Origin: Salicibibacter cibarius
Lineage (GTDB): Bacteria > Bacillota > Bacilli > Bacillales > Marinococcaceae
DNA: 64,000 bases
Direction of reading: 5' to 3'
NCBI RefSeq assembly: GCF_016495725.1
Contig: NZ_CP054705.1
Coordinates: 3,534,001-3,598,000, forward strand
Part shown: positions 38,550 through 48,998 of the stretch, piece by piece
Layout of the letters: each line of letters starts with the position of its first letter
Numbering within the stretch: position 1 is the stretch's first letter
Program-made: the position numbers and the translations under genes
The notes under the pieces: model-generated
Told to the model about the DNA's origin: nothing
What the model saw: the letters and a program-made list of their open reading frames with translations, nothing else
Database searches by the model: none

Positions 38550-39269
38550 ATGAGAGTGCCTTCAACAAAAACGCAAAATAATTTCGGGAAATACTTGAAG
38601 TACGTAGAAGCGGGTGAGGAAATCATTGTAACGAAAAGCGGGAAAGCCACAGCCAAAATCTCCCCCTGTCATGACGAGGACATTGTCAGTGAAGAACGGT
38701 CAGAATACCGGTCTTCGGGGGATTGGGTGACTTATGACGAATTTCTGGAGTTAACGGAAGGATCGGAACAAAGATTTGAATTAATTGACGGCATCATCTA
38801 CAACCTGGCCTCCCCTTCCTATAAACATCAACACGCAGTTGTGGAACTCCAAGGCACATTTTACAATTGGTTTAAAGGAAAAACATGTGAATCGCTCACA
38901 TCCCCGTTTGACGTGACTTTTTTTAAAGAGGAAGACAACATTTGTGTCGTTCAACCGGATATTATGGTCATCTGTGACAAGGAAAACCTGGATGAGAATG
39001 ACAAATATCATGGGACGCCAACCCTTGTGGTGGAAGTGTTATCACCTTCCACAAGAAGCAAGGACATGTTGAAGAAGCTTGAGTTATATAAGCAATGCGG
39101 CGTGAGAGAGTACTGGATTGTCGACCCAATCAATGAACACATTTTGATTTACTCACTGGAGGACAATGACATTGTCAACAACAAAACCTATTTAAAAGAG
39201 GCTCACCGCACGGTTCGATCCGACGTATTTGCCGGGTTGCAAGCGGATTTGCAGGATGTGTTTGCATAA
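38550..39269 (+). CDS. Phd/YefM-type antitoxin domain fused to Uma2-family nuclease domain
   Basis: About 239 residues. Residues 1-40 (MRVPSTKTQNNFGKYLKYVEAGEEIIVTKSGK and following) are a Phd/YefM DNA-binding antitoxin domain. From about residue 58 comes a Uma2 (DUF820) PD-(D/E)XK domain: TYDEFLELTEGSEQRFELIDG, QPDIMVICD, TLVVEVLSPSTRSKDMLKKLELY and the end GVREYWIVDP. Start ATG 38550 follows GGGAG by eight bases. The palindromes around the promoter suggest autorepression. No separate partner toxin is present. Role unknown; toxin-antitoxin derivation is inference. Confidence 0.82.
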   Translation: MRVPSTKTQNNFGKYLKYVEAGEEIIVTKSGKATAKISPCHDEDIVSEERSEYRSSGDWVTYDEFLELTEGSEQRFELIDGIIYNLASPSYKHQHAVVELQGTFYNWFKGKTCESLTSPFDVTFFKEEDNICVVQPDIMVICDKENLDENDKYHGTPTLVVEVLSPSTRSKDMLKKLELYKQCGVREYWIVDPINEHILIYSLEDNDIVNNKTYLKEAHRTVRSDVFAGLQADLQDVFA

Positions 39270-39299
39270 TGGCGTTATTGGCGGTTTTTAACTACATTT

Positions 39300-39594
39300 T
39301 CATCAGTCAGTTGCGGCCACACGCTTATGCCAAGGGGGCTTCAGATTAACGCAGTGGAAAGAACCGCAAAGGATTGACATCATATCCTTATACCGTCTGA
39401 ACATTGCTCTTTTTCCTTCAGCTCTTTGTTTTTTATCCAGTTCCAGGTCATCACATGGTTAAGTTCTGCAATAATCCATGGAGGCCAAATAGGTTTAAAG
39501 AGGTGCTCAAAAGCAGTGGCAACTAAATGCTTTCTATTTTTTGGAAAGCAGGACGGATGTATCTAACACAGCAATGATGGTCATTTATTTTCTG
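39300..39594 (-). pseudogene. Decayed PIN-domain toxin gene
   Basis: On the minus strand an ATG at 39594 opens MTIIAVLDTSVLLS, the normal start of a PIN-domain ribonuclease. The frame then breaks, and recognisable pieces continue in other frames: FEHLFKPIWPPWIIAELNHV and, near the end, WHKRVAAT. Several frameshifts and stops are needed. It lies directly downstream of the HTH relic, the order of an antitoxin-toxin operon. Confidence 0.6.
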
Positions 39595-39634
39595 GTTCCT
39601 CTCACAGAAGTCTACCCATTTTCCTATCTGACAT

Positions 39635-39904
39635 TTAAGACAAATCCCTTTTTGTCAACTCAAAGTCCAAATCAGACATATCATCAAACCGCTTTTTAGG
39701 TTCTGAAACGTCTTGACGTTTTCATCTCACGATTTCAACAAACGTTGAATGGTTTCGGCCCACCTTTTACCCGCCCAACTTGCTTTCGGCGACCCAACGT
39801 TTCACGGTATTTACAGAACTTACGCTTAATATTTTCTTTGCTTCACCTGTTGTCATCCAATCAGATTGCATAATTTTTTCTACAGATTCTGTTGCCGATT
39901 CCAT
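39635..39904 (-). pseudogene. Excisionase/HTH-type antitoxin gene with two nonsense codons
   Basis: One continuous frame encodes MESATESVEKIM then DWMTTGEAKKILSVSSVNTV and KRWVAESKLGG, an excisionase-like winged HTH. A TAA (39767-39769) and a TGA (39722-39724) interrupt the frame, yet it continues with KPKKRFDDM-like codons to a final TAA at 39635. No convincing ribosome site is left. It looks like an antitoxin partner of the PIN relic. Confidence 0.6.
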
Positions 39905-40038
39905 GTCCTCTACACCGTCCTTTCTATGTTCTTTATCTTCATTATTGTCAAAATTATCAATAACTCACAAACAGTATATCCATCAAATCCTTGTCTTACC
40001 TTTTTTTAGAACTCCTATAAAGTTCCTTTCAACATATA

Positions 40039-40066
40039 AAAACCACCGCCCGCAAGCAATGGTTTT
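40039..40066 (-). terminator. Terminator after the second tatA
   Basis: AAAACCA and TGGTTTT arms with a 14-base loop rich in GC; the A-rich arm gives a T tract on the minus strand. Confidence 0.6.
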
Positions 40067-40083
40067 ATATATATGTTCTGATT

Positions 40084-40311
40084 TTACGACTGCTTCTGAG
40101 ATTCGGACGTTGTGTTCGCCGTTTCTTCATTGATTTCTTTTCTTTCCGGTTCGGGCGGGTCATCTTCCATCATCTGTGAGGTGGATTTTTTGAATTCATT
40201 CAGTGTTTTTCCAAAAGCACCGCCGATTTCCGGTAGTTTCTTCGGACCAAAGATCAAGAGGGCGATCAAAAGGATGAGAATGAGACTGGGGATGCCAATA
40301 TTTGGAAGCAC
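40084..40311 (-). CDS. tatA: Twin-arginine translocase TatA (second copy)
   Basis: 75 residues: [30 protein letters not shown], one membrane helix with the FGPKKLP hinge, then the amphipathic helix [14 protein letters not shown] and a polar tail. Very similar to the tatA at 33 kb, so probably a duplicate. It has no tatC neighbour and would have to work with TatC from elsewhere. GGAGGAAACATTGTG precedes the start. Confidence 0.92.
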   Translation of the reverse strand: MLPNIGIPSLILILLIALLIFGPKKLPEIGGAFGKTLNEFKKSTSQMMEDDPPEPERKEINEETANTTSESQKQS

Positions 40312-40508
40312 AATGTTTCCTCCTTTTTCAACATAGCTGTATCTTTACGACTTAGTGTGACCACAAAACCATGCACTATACTTTATATCTATCGTATCAC
40401 ACAAATAGCTAATTGGACATGGTATAGCTTTCCCATTCTACAAAATTTTTATCCCGATGGTAAGCGCCCCTGCGGAAGCGGGATGGCAAATGACGATTCC
40501 TCGGTTTC

Positions 40509-40716
40509 TGTCAGGGATCCCACGGGGTGTGTAGTTCCTTTCAAAGTAATGCTACTTATCTTTGAGGAATTACCAGGGATATATTATTCCTCTCAAACCA
40601 ACGCTCCTTACTCTTGAGGGATTACATCGCGCTTGTTTTACCTTTCAGAGCGGTGTGCCATTATTTTGAGGGATTACTTGGGGTTTATTACCCTCGATCC
40701 AGTCTTATAGCCACGA
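40509..40716. repeat. Tandem repeat array, 52 bp period, about four units
   Basis: Units begin at 40509, 40561, 40613 and 40665. The core is TTTGAGGGATTAC; in the second unit the later part TATTCCTCTCAAA is the reverse complement of the core, so the unit is a hairpin. Between the second tatA and mdh. The rest of this 500-base gap (40312-40813) shows no gene. Confidence 0.8.
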
Positions 40717-40775
40717 ACATGAGACCGACTTCCGGCTCCCGATGCTGACTCCCATTTTTTACCCCTATGGATGTC

Positions 40776-40804
40776 AAAAGACTGAACGCGCACAACGTTC
40801 AGCC
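40776..40804 (-). terminator. Terminator after mdh
   Basis: GGCTGAACG and CGTTCAGTC arms around a 7-base loop, followed by TTTTG on the minus strand, ten bases after the mdh stop. Confidence 0.85.
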
Positions 40805-40813
40805 TTTCATTAT

Positions 40814-41752
40814 TTACTTCAACAGTTTCATGACATTTTTTACGGAGTCCACGGATGTGGAGAGGTCCTGTTTTTCTTCCTCCGTAAGATTCAGTTCGAT
40901 GACTCGCTCGACACCATCGCCCCCAAGGACGGTCGGGACGCCAACATAAAGATCATTATAGCCATACTCGCCTTCGAGATAAGCAATCGTCGGCAATATA
41001 CGTTTTTTGTCTTTAACGATCGATTCAACCATTTGCGTTAATGCAGCGGCCGGCGCATAATAAGCGCTTCCGTCGCCGAGCAGTGAAACAATTTCACCGC
41101 CACCTTTACGCGTGCGTTCAATGATTTTGTCGATACGGTCTTGGGATAGCAAGTCCATTAACGGTACACCGCCAACACTTGAGTAACGAATCAACGGTAC
41201 CATGTCATCGCCATGGCCCCCGAGGACAAATCCTTGTACGTCTTCGACCGACATGCTTAATTCCTGGGCAATAAACGCGCGGAAACGAGCCGTGTCCAAA
41301 ACGCCTGATTGGCCGATTACCCTGTTCTTCGGTAAGCCGGATGCTTGGTATACTGCATACGTCATCGCATCCGCAGGATTTGTCAGTACGATAATGTACG
41401 TATCCGGTGAATATTTTACAATTTGCTCGGTAACGGATTTCATGATGCCGGCATTTGTGTTAACGAGATCATCCCGGCTCATACCCGGTTTCCGGGGAAT
41501 GCCCGCAGTAATAACCACGACATCAGAGCCCTCCGTGTCTTTGTAATCGGAAGTCCCGGTCACATTCACGTCTGCACCTACGACAGGGGTGGATTCAAGC
41601 ATGTCGAGAGCTTTCCCCTGTGTTGGACCCTCTTTATCCGGGATGTCCACGAGGACAACGTCTGCAAGCTCTTGTTGCGCAACATTAAGGGCCGTTGTAG
41701 CGCCTGTAAAGCCGCTACCGATCACAGATACTTTTCTACGTTTAATAGTCAT
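40814..41752 (-). CDS. mdh: Malate dehydrogenase
   Basis: NAD-dependent TCA enzyme of the LDH-like group: 312 residues, Rossmann motif [15 protein letters not shown], active-site loop [15 protein letters not shown] with the arginine that selects malate, and [10 protein letters not shown] containing the catalytic His. Third gene of citZ-icd-mdh, the usual Bacillus order. In B. subtilis phoP follows here; in this genome 22 kb of other genes intervene. Confidence 0.96.
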   Translation of the reverse strand: MTIKRRKVSVIGSGFTGATTALNVAQQELADVVLVDIPDKEGPTQGKALDMLESTPVVGADVNVTGTSDYKDTEGSDVVVITAGIPRKPGMSRDDLVNTNAGIMKSVTEQIVKYSPDTYIIVLTNPADAMTYAVYQASGLPKNRVIGQSGVLDTARFRAFIAQELSMSVEDVQGFVLGGHGDDMVPLIRYSSVGGVPLMDLLSQDRIDKIIERTRKGGGEIVSLLGDGSAYYAPAAALTQMVESIVKDKKRILPTIAYLEGEYGYNDLYVGVPTVLGGDGVERVIELNLTEEEKQDLSTSVDSVKNVMKLLK

Positions 41753-41773
41753 TGATCTGCCTCCTTGGAATCC

Positions 41774-43036
41774 TTACATGTTCTTGATGAGTTCATCCGC
41801 AAACCCGGAGCATTTCACTTCTCTTGCGTTATCCATTAACCGAGCAAAATCATACGTAACAACTTTGTTGCCAATGGTCGTGTCCATGGACTTTGTAATA
41901 AGGTCGGCCGCTTCATTCCAGCCAAGATGGCGGAGCAACAATTCTCCGGATAAAATCAACGATGATGGATTCACTTTATCCTGACCCGCGTATTTAGGGG
42001 CAGTGCCATGTGTCGCTTCAAAGATGGCATGGCCGGTATCATAGTTAATGTTCGCTCCCGGCGCGATACCAATGCCGCCTACTTGGGCTGCTAAAGCATC
42101 AGAAATGTAGTCACCGTTTAAATTCATCGTCGCGACAACATCATGTTCTTTCGGGCGCGTAAGGATTTGCTGCAAGAAAATATCGGCGATCGCTTCTTTT
42201 ATGATAATTTTCCCTGCTGCTTCCGCTTCGTCCTGCGCTTTGTTGGCTGCCTCTTTGCCTTCTTTTTCTACGATTTCATCGTAAGTTTGCCAAGTGAACA
42301 CTTGATCACCGAATTCACGCTCTGCGAGCTCAAAGCCCCAAGCTTTGAAGGCTCCTTCCGTGAACTTCATAATATTCCCCTTATGAACAAGCGTTACGTT
42401 TTTGCGATTTTCGTCAATGGCGTATTGAATCGCAGAGCGAACGAGACGTTCCGTTCCTTCTTTAGAAATCGGTTTGATGCCGACGCCGGACGTTTCCGGA
42501 AAGCGAATGTTCTCTGATCCCATCTCATTTTGGATAAAATCGATCACTTTTTGCGCTTCAGGTGTTCCTTCTTGGTACTCAATGCCGGCATAAATATCCT
42601 CCGTATTTTCGCGAAAAATCACCATGTCCACTTCTTCCGGACGCTTTACCGGGGAAGGCACACCTGAATAGTGGCGAACCGGTCGCAAACAAGTGAACAG
42701 ATCCAATTTTTGGCGAAGAGCAACGTTCAAAGACCGGATGCCGCCGCCGGTGGGTGTTGTAAGCGGACCTTTAATGGCGATTAAGTTTTCGCGAATCGCT
42801 TCCAACGATTCTTCCGGGAGCCACTCTCCTGTCTTATCATGAGATTTGCCGCCAACGAGGATTTCTTTCCAATCGATTTTTTTCTTGCCATCATAGGCTT
42901 TCTCTACAGCCGCATCGATGACACGGGAAGCTGCCGCCCAAATGTCGGGACCCGTGCCGTCTCCTTCAATGTATGGGATGACGGGGTTATCCGGCACATT
43001 TAATCTTCCATTGTTTACTGTAATTTTGTCAGACAT
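41774..43036 (-). CDS. icd: Isocitrate dehydrogenase (NADP)
   Basis: Oxidative decarboxylation of isocitrate to 2-oxoglutarate. 420 residues; the substrate loop with the phospho-site type serine is in [20 protein letters not shown], followed by [34 protein letters not shown] and the cofactor loop [25 protein letters not shown] site precedes the ATG. Separated from citZ by 135 bases that contain a perfect hairpin. Confidence 0.96.
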   Translation of the reverse strand: MSDKITVNNGRLNVPDNPVIPYIEGDGTGPDIWAAASRVIDAAVEKAYDGKKKIDWKEILVGGKSHDKTGEWLPEESLEAIRENLIAIKGPLTTPTGGGIRSLNVALRQKLDLFTCLRPVRHYSGVPSPVKRPEEVDMVIFRENTEDIYAGIEYQEGTPEAQKVIDFIQNEMGSENIRFPETSGVGIKPISKEGTERLVRSAIQYAIDENRKNVTLVHKGNIMKFTEGAFKAWGFELAEREFGDQVFTWQTYDEIVEKEGKEAANKAQDEAEAAGKIIIKEAIADIFLQQILTRPKEHDVVATMNLNGDYISDALAAQVGGIGIAPGANINYDTGHAIFEATHGTAPKYAGQDKVNPSSLILSGELLLRHLGWNEAADLITKSMDTTIGNKVVTYDFARLMDNAREVKCSGFADELIKNM

Positions 43037-43071
43037 TACAAATTCCTCCCAGAAAAAATTAAATCTCGCGC

Positions 43072-43091
43072 ATCGGCTATAAGTAGCCGAT
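43072..43091 (-). promoter_or_regulatory. Hairpin in the citZ-icd intergenic leader
   Basis: ATCGGCTA and TAGCCGAT are perfect 8-base arms with a TAAG/CTTA tetraloop, 36 bases before icd. Further flanking bases GCGCAT/ATGCGC can extend it. No T tract follows, so it is more likely an RNA stability or processing element than a terminator. Confidence 0.5.
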
Positions 43092-43171
43092 ACTTTACCC
43101 TAAGGGTGACTTCATGCGCTAGTCAATATCATAATCCCTACAGTAAGGGTTGAAACCTGAAGCATCACACG

Positions 43172-44290
43172 CTACGAACGTTCATCCAATGGAATATATT
43201 TTTGCGTATCCGGACCGACATATTCCGCACGCGGGCGAATGAGACGATTGTCGGCATACTGTTCCAAAATATGCGCGTTCCAACCTGCCGTCCTGCTCAC
43301 AGCAAAAATAGGGGTGAATAGATCGTGGTCAACGCCTAAACTGTGGTACACAGATGCTGAATAGAAGTCCACATTCGGAAGCAATCCTTTGTCATTGACC
43401 ACTTTTTCCTCAATAGCCACAGACATGTCATACCACTTCGATTCTCCGGCGATCTCTGTCAATTTCTTCGACATGTCACGCAAATGTTTCGCACGCGGAT
43501 CCCCGCTTTTGTAAACACGGTGACCAAATCCCATGATTTTTTCTTTTTTGTCAAACAATCCCTGAATATGGTCTTCAACGCGGTTGACTTCCCCGATTTC
43601 ACTTAACATAGCCATCACACGTTCATTGGCACCGCCGTGCAAAGGACCTTTTAATGCACCGATGGCAGCGGTGATTCCGGAGTAAAAATCAGACAATGTC
43701 GCTACACACACGCGCGCTGTAAAAGTGGATGCATTTAATTCATGATCTGCATGCAAAACGAGCGCTTTGTTTATCGCATCAACGGCAACATTTTCCGGTT
43801 CCTCACCATTCAACATATAGAGAAAATTTGCGGCATAGCCAAGATTTTCTTTTGGTTTAACCGGTTCTTTCCCGTTTCGGATTCTTGCAAATCCGGTCAC
43901 AAGTGAGGCAATCTTTGCCTGCAATCGCAAGGCAATCCGTTTTGCGGCGTCTTCTTCGACTTCGTCCGCTTCCTTGTCGTAAAGGCCCAATTGCGAAACC
44001 GCTGTCCGTAATGCCGCCATCGGATGTACATCGGCAATTGGATAGGCTTTCATATCATTAAATATTTCATTCGGCACTGACATATTAGCCACTAAATCGT
44101 TCGAGAATGTCTCCAGCTCCGTTTTGTTCGGCAGCTTGCCATTCCATAATAAGTATACCACTTCTTCAAAGGACGAGTAATTAGCCAGATCATCAATATG
44201 ATAACCTTGGTATGTGAGAACATCGTCAATAATCGAGCTTACGCTCGAAGTTGTAGCTACGACACCTTCCAGGCCGCGCGTTTGGCTCAT
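43172..44290 (-). CDS. citZ: Citrate synthase
   Basis: First TCA enzyme. About 372 residues from ATG 44290, which follows AAAGGAGAGG; an upstream in-frame ATG (44338) lacks this. Catalytic motifs are HADHELNASTFTARV (His), GPLHGGANERVMAML (His) and GFGHRVYKSGDPRA. The sequence SSIIDDVLTYQGYHIDDLA at the start is the usual hook into the family. Own promoter upstream. Confidence 0.96.
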   Translation of the reverse strand: MSQTRGLEGVVATTSSVSSIIDDVLTYQGYHIDDLANYSSFEEVVYLLWNGKLPNKTELETFSNDLVANMSVPNEIFNDMKAYPIADVHPMAALRTAVSQLGLYDKEADEVEEDAAKRIALRLQAKIASLVTGFARIRNGKEPVKPKENLGYAANFLYMLNGEEPENVAVDAINKALVLHADHELNASTFTARVCVATLSDFYSGITAAIGALKGPLHGGANERVMAMLSEIGEVNRVEDHIQGLFDKKEKIMGFGHRVYKSGDPRAKHLRDMSKKLTEIAGESKWYDMSVAIEEKVVNDKGLLPNVDFYSASVYHSLGVDHDLFTPIFAVSRTAGWNAHILEQYADNRLIRPRAEYVGPDTQKYIPLDERS

Positions 44291-44411
44291 AAAAAACCTC
44301 TCCTTTACACCTGAGAATCCGATGACCGGCGGACACAACGGCTTGTCCGTATCTTCAGCACAGCAAGGGCCACTCTGTTACATTTGGCCACCGGTTTTTT
44401 CACCATCCTCT

Positions 44412-44440
44412 ATTATATACATTTTTGTAGGATTTGTGAA
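44412..44440 (-). promoter_or_regulatory. citZ promoter
   Basis: Minus strand: -35 TTCACA (44435-44440), 17 bases, -10 TATAAT (44412-44417). A leader of about 110 bases follows, with a hairpin GGACA/TGTCC near 44314-44333 region. Confidence 0.7.
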
Positions 44441-44532
44441 TGAATAGTCCTTATTCTTTACGACAAATTGTGATTCATGCTTTTTTACGAAAGACAACGC
44501 CGTAAATTATCGTGTAGGAGTAAACAGTGGAT

Positions 44533-44925
44533 TCAACGTCGGATAACCATTATATTTCGATTCATCAGCACTTTATTGAAAAAATAGCGGACGAAGCCTT
44601 TGATATACGTTCGCGTAAACGGAAGGATGAGCATAAAGCCAAGAAGGTCAGTGAGAAAGCCGGGGGCGATGAGCAAAAAACCGCCGAAAAGAATACAGAT
44701 GCCATCAAGCGCAACGCCAGTCGGCGTTTGCTGATTTTGTATTTGCAGTTGCAACACTCGCCATGTTTGCCTGCCTTCTCTTCGCGCCAACCATATACCG
44801 AGGACACTTGTGAGGACCAGGAGGAACAATGTGGGCCAAAAACCAAGTGCTCGTCCAACTAACCAAATGACGATGATTTCAATAATCGGGATCGCGAGTA
44901 ATAAAAGAATGAACAACCTCGCCAA
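44533..44925 (-). CDS. fxsA: FxsA family membrane protein
   Basis: 130 residues with three to four hydrophobic stretches: LFILLLLAIPIIEIIVIWLVG, LFLLVLTSVLGIWLARREG and GGFLLIAPGFLTDLLGFMLILP. PGFLTDLLG is the FxsA signature. FxsA was named for suppressing F-exclusion of phage T7 in E. coli; its role in Bacillus is not known. The start is TTG at 44925 after AGGAGGG. Conserved place between pyk and citZ. Confidence 0.9.
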   Translation of the reverse strand: MARLFILLLLAIPIIEIIVIWLVGRALGFWPTLFLLVLTSVLGIWLARREGRQTWRVLQLQIQNQQTPTGVALDGICILFGGFLLIAPGFLTDLLGFMLILPFTRTYIKGFVRYFFNKVLMNRNIMVIRR

Positions 44926-44972
44926 AAATAACCCTCCTTTGGCTGATAAAATCTACTAATAGTTCCGTTCGC

Positions 44973-46727
44973 TTATAAAACACTGGCATGTCCCCTGTAA
45001 ATATCTCCACGTGCACTGTCTAACGTTAATTCTTCTCCATCTTCGAAGCGTTCAACGGCGCGCTCGACACCAACGACAACGGGAATCCCGAGGGTTAAGC
45101 CGACAACGGCAGCGTGGCATGTCAAACCACCTTCTTCGGTGATGACGGCCGCTGCTTTTTCAAAAGCATTCATCATCTCTTTGTCCGTCGAAGGCGCGAT
45201 TAAAATATTCCCTTCTTCCATTTTATCGTTCGCTTCTTGGGCGTTGCGGGCGACAACGGCTTTCCCGGATGGATTTGTCTGGCCTATTCCTTGCCCTTTC
45301 GCGGCTACTTCCCCGATGACGTGGACTTTCATCATATTGGTTGTCCCAGTTTCTCCTACCGGAACGCCGGCAGTGATCACAACGAGGTCGCCATGTTTGA
45401 CCACTCCGGATTTAAGGGCTTCACTCACGGTTATGTCAAACATTTCATCGGTGGTAGCCACTTTTTCGCCAAGCAATGGGTAGACGCCCCACACGAGGTT
45501 TAAGCGTCTGAGCACACGGATGTCGCTCGTAACGGCTATGATTTTTGATTTAGGTCGGTATTTGGAAACGAGCCGTGCCGTATAGCCGCTTTCCGTCGCT
45601 GTAAGAATCGCGGATGTATCCAAGCTTAACGCTGTTCTCGTAACCGCTTGGCTGATCGAATTTGTGATCGTGGTCCTGCTTTCTTTCGTCCGGTTATCCA
45701 ACACCTCTTCATAGTTTAACGCGGACTCCGCCTTAACAGCAATACGACTCATCGTTTCAACCGCTTCGACCGGGTAGTCGCCAGCAGCCGTCTCTCCCGA
45801 CAACATAATCGCATCCGTGCCATCGAAGATCGCGTTCGCGACATCACTTGCTTCCGCTCTGGTGGGGCGAGGGTTTGTCGTCATCGATTCAAGCATTTGT
45901 GTGGCTGTAATGACCGGCTTTGCCAGATTGTTGCTGTAACCAATCAACTTTTTTTGAATGAGAGGAACTTCCTCGGGGGGGATTTCCACGCCTAAATCGC
46001 CTCTTGCCACCATGATCCCTTCGGAAACTTCGAGGATTTCTTCGATGTTTTCGACCCCCTCTTCGTTTTCGATTTTGGGAATAATGGGGGTATTTTCAGC
46101 TTGATGAAATTCTAGTAATTCCCTGATCTCAAAAACATCGGCCGCTCTTCGAATGAATGAAGCGGCAATAAAATCGATGCCTTCCTCAAGTCCAAAGCGG
46201 ATATCTTCGGCATCTTTATCTGTCATTCCCGGTAAGTTTACTTTAACTTTCGGCAAATTGACGCCTTTATTATTTTTTAATATGCCATCATTCATGACGG
46301 TTGCCTCGACGTCATTTCCGTCAACGGCTTCCACCTGCAATTCAATTAACCCATCGTCTAGGAGGACGGTGTCACCGGAGGTGAGGTCTTTCGCTAAATC
46401 TTTGTATGTAACGCCTATTCGCTTTGCATTTCCCGGGATATTCTCACCTGTGAGACGAACGACGGACCCTTTTTGCAAGTGCACCTTTCCATTTTCCATT
46501 TCATACGTGCGAATTTCAGGCCCTTTCGTATCCAATAAAATCGATATTTCTTTTCCTGTCTCCGCTGCCGCTTCTCGAATCATCCGTATTCTCGCGCGGT
46601 GTTCTTCATGATCTCCATGGGAAAAATTGAGACGGGCAACATTCATCCCGGCATCAATCAACTGTTTCAAAGTTTGTTTATCCTCTGATGCAGGGCCGAT
46701 CGTTACAACGATTTTCGTTTTTCTCAT
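44973..46727 (-). CDS. pyk: Pyruvate kinase
   Basis: Last step of glycolysis. 584 residues: [39 protein letters not shown], the cation/substrate site [25 protein letters not shown] and [19 protein letters not shown]. Beyond residue 475 it has the extra PEP-utiliser-like C-terminal domain of Bacillus enzymes with the [18 protein letters not shown] motif (the phosphohistidine-type TCHA). Separated from pfkA by a 51-bp repeat array rather than running on directly. Confidence 0.97.
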   Translation of the reverse strand: MRKTKIVVTIGPASEDKQTLKQLIDAGMNVARLNFSHGDHEEHRARIRMIREAAAETGKEISILLDTKGPEIRTYEMENGKVHLQKGSVVRLTGENIPGNAKRIGVTYKDLAKDLTSGDTVLLDDGLIELQVEAVDGNDVEATVMNDGILKNNKGVNLPKVKVNLPGMTDKDAEDIRFGLEEGIDFIAASFIRRAADVFEIRELLEFHQAENTPIIPKIENEEGVENIEEILEVSEGIMVARGDLGVEIPPEEVPLIQKKLIGYSNNLAKPVITATQMLESMTTNPRPTRAEASDVANAIFDGTDAIMLSGETAAGDYPVEAVETMSRIAVKAESALNYEEVLDNRTKESRTTITNSISQAVTRTALSLDTSAILTATESGYTARLVSKYRPKSKIIAVTSDIRVLRRLNLVWGVYPLLGEKVATTDEMFDITVSEALKSGVVKHGDLVVITAGVPVGETGTTNMMKVHVIGEVAAKGQGIGQTNPSGKAVVARNAQEANDKMEEGNILIAPSTDKEMMNAFEKAAAVITEEGGLTCHAAVVGLTLGIPVVVGVERAVERFEDGEELTLDSARGDIYRGHASVL

Positions 46728-46810
46728 CATAACAAATCCTTTCAGGTTTTAGAGGTGGGAAGTGAGGAGAGGGGAACCCCAAGTGCAACGTGCCGGACAA
46801 AATACTCGCA

Positions 46811-47065
46811 TATTCAGCATTTTTGGCTGCATTTACACCTTTTCGAGACAAACCTTTCGCATATCCAGATTTTTTGTCCTCGTTTCCCCGTTTGAATGAC
46901 AAAACGTTCGCTTTACCCGTTAGTTTGTCTTGATTCACGCTTTCTCAAAACAAAAATGTCACTTCACCGATCATTTTGTTCTCATCCAGCCTTTTGCGGA
47001 ACAAAATTTTCGCATCAGCTGCGTTTTTGGTTTCATTCACCCGGGTAGCGTCATATTTTCAGCTT
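46811..47065. repeat. Tandem repeat array, exact 51 bp period, five units
   Basis: Unit boundaries (at the base after TTCGCA-like words) fall at 46810, 46861, 46912, 46963 and 47014, always 51 bases apart. Each unit contains a 32-base dyad RACAAA-N20-TTTGTY. In one unit both arms change together (AACAAA with TTTGTT instead of GACAAA with TTTGTC). The array fills the pyk-pfkA gap. An open minus-strand frame runs through it only because the period is a multiple of three. Confidence 0.88.
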
Positions 47066-47072
47066 CCAATCG

Positions 47073-48044
<972 letters not shown>

Positions 48045-48998
48045 TTACTCTTCTGTTTTCCCGATCCTATTGAATTTCTCAAAGCGATGCTGCCGCAATT
48101 CTTCTGAAGATAGGGTAGAAAGATTGGCTAAGCTGCCATCCAATGTTCGCTCGATGAAACCGGCCTGTTTTCTAATATCATAATGAGCGCCGCCGCGCAC
48201 CTCCGGAATAATGCCGTCGATAATCCCGAATTCATCAAGATCAGGGGCGGTAATGCGCATCGTTTCCGCCGCTTTTTGCGCTTGGGAAGCATCTTTCCAA
48301 AGGATGGTAGCAGCTCCTTCCGGCGATATCACGGAATACGTCGCGTTTGCAAGCATGTACATATGGTTGCAAACCCCAAGAGCAAGCGCGCCTCCGCTGC
48401 CGCCTTCTCCGATGACTATGCCAATCGATGGCACACCAAAACCGGCCATTTCCATCAGGTTTCGCGCAATGGCTTCACTTATCCCCCGTTCTTCTGAAGC
48501 TTTCCCCGGAAACGCCCCTTTCGTATCAATAAAACAAATAATCGGCCGACTGAATTTGTCTGCCTGCTTCATTACACGTAACGCTTTGCGATACCCTTCA
48601 GGGTGAGGGCTTCCAAAGTTACGTCGTATGTTTTCCTTCGTATTCCGCCCCCGCTGATGGCCGATGACGGTCACCGGAAGCCCCTTGTAAGTGGCGATAC
48701 CTGAAATAATCGCTTCGTCGTCTCCATAGAGGCGATCCCCGTGCAGCTCAAGAAAATCGGAAAACAAATAATCAATGTAATCCAACGTCGTCGGACGCTC
48801 CGCGTGACGCGCAATCTGGACGCGCTCCCAAGGGCTCAATTCATCGTAGATTTCAACCTCGAGTTCCTGCAATCGTTCTTCCAGGTGGCGAATTTCCGAT
48901 TCCAAATTAATGTCCTTGTTCTCGGTAAAATTTTTTAATTCATTAATTTTATTCTGAAGCTCGACCACCGGCTTTTCAAATGGAAGATTTTGGCTCAT
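48045..48998 (-). CDS. accA: Acetyl-CoA carboxylase, carboxyltransferase subunit alpha
   Basis: Alpha half of the carboxyltransferase making malonyl-CoA. From ATG 48998 (AGAAGGAG before it) the protein is 317 residues; an in-frame start at 49025 inside accD lacks a site. Contains [42 protein letters not shown], and [20 protein letters not shown], the crotonase-fold core. The start overlaps the end of accD, so production is coupled. Confidence 0.96.
   Translation of the reverse strand: MSQNLPFEKPVVELQNKINELKNFTENKDINLESEIRHLEERLQELEVEIYDELSPWERVQIARHAERPTTLDYIDYLFSDFLELHGDRLYGDDEAIISGIATYKGLPVTVIGHQRGRNTKENIRRNFGSPHPEGYRKALRVMKQADKFSRPIICFIDTKGAFPGKASEERGISEAIARNLMEMAGFGVPSIGIVIGEGGSGGALALGVCNHMYMLANATYSVISPEGAATILWKDASQAQKAAETMRITAPDLDEFGIIDGIIPEVRGGAHYDIRKQAGFIERTLDGSLANLSTLSSEELRQHRFEKFNRIGKTEE

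Noticed and set aside
39780-40133. 117-codon plus-strand frame
   Set aside because: Antisense to the HTH relic and to tatA; composition rich in Ser and Phe, as expected for a shadow.
46678-46938. 86-codon minus-strand frame upstream of pyk
   Set aside because: It runs through the 51-bp array and overlaps pyk. The frame stays open because the repeat period is a multiple of three; no ribosome site and no protein-like composition.
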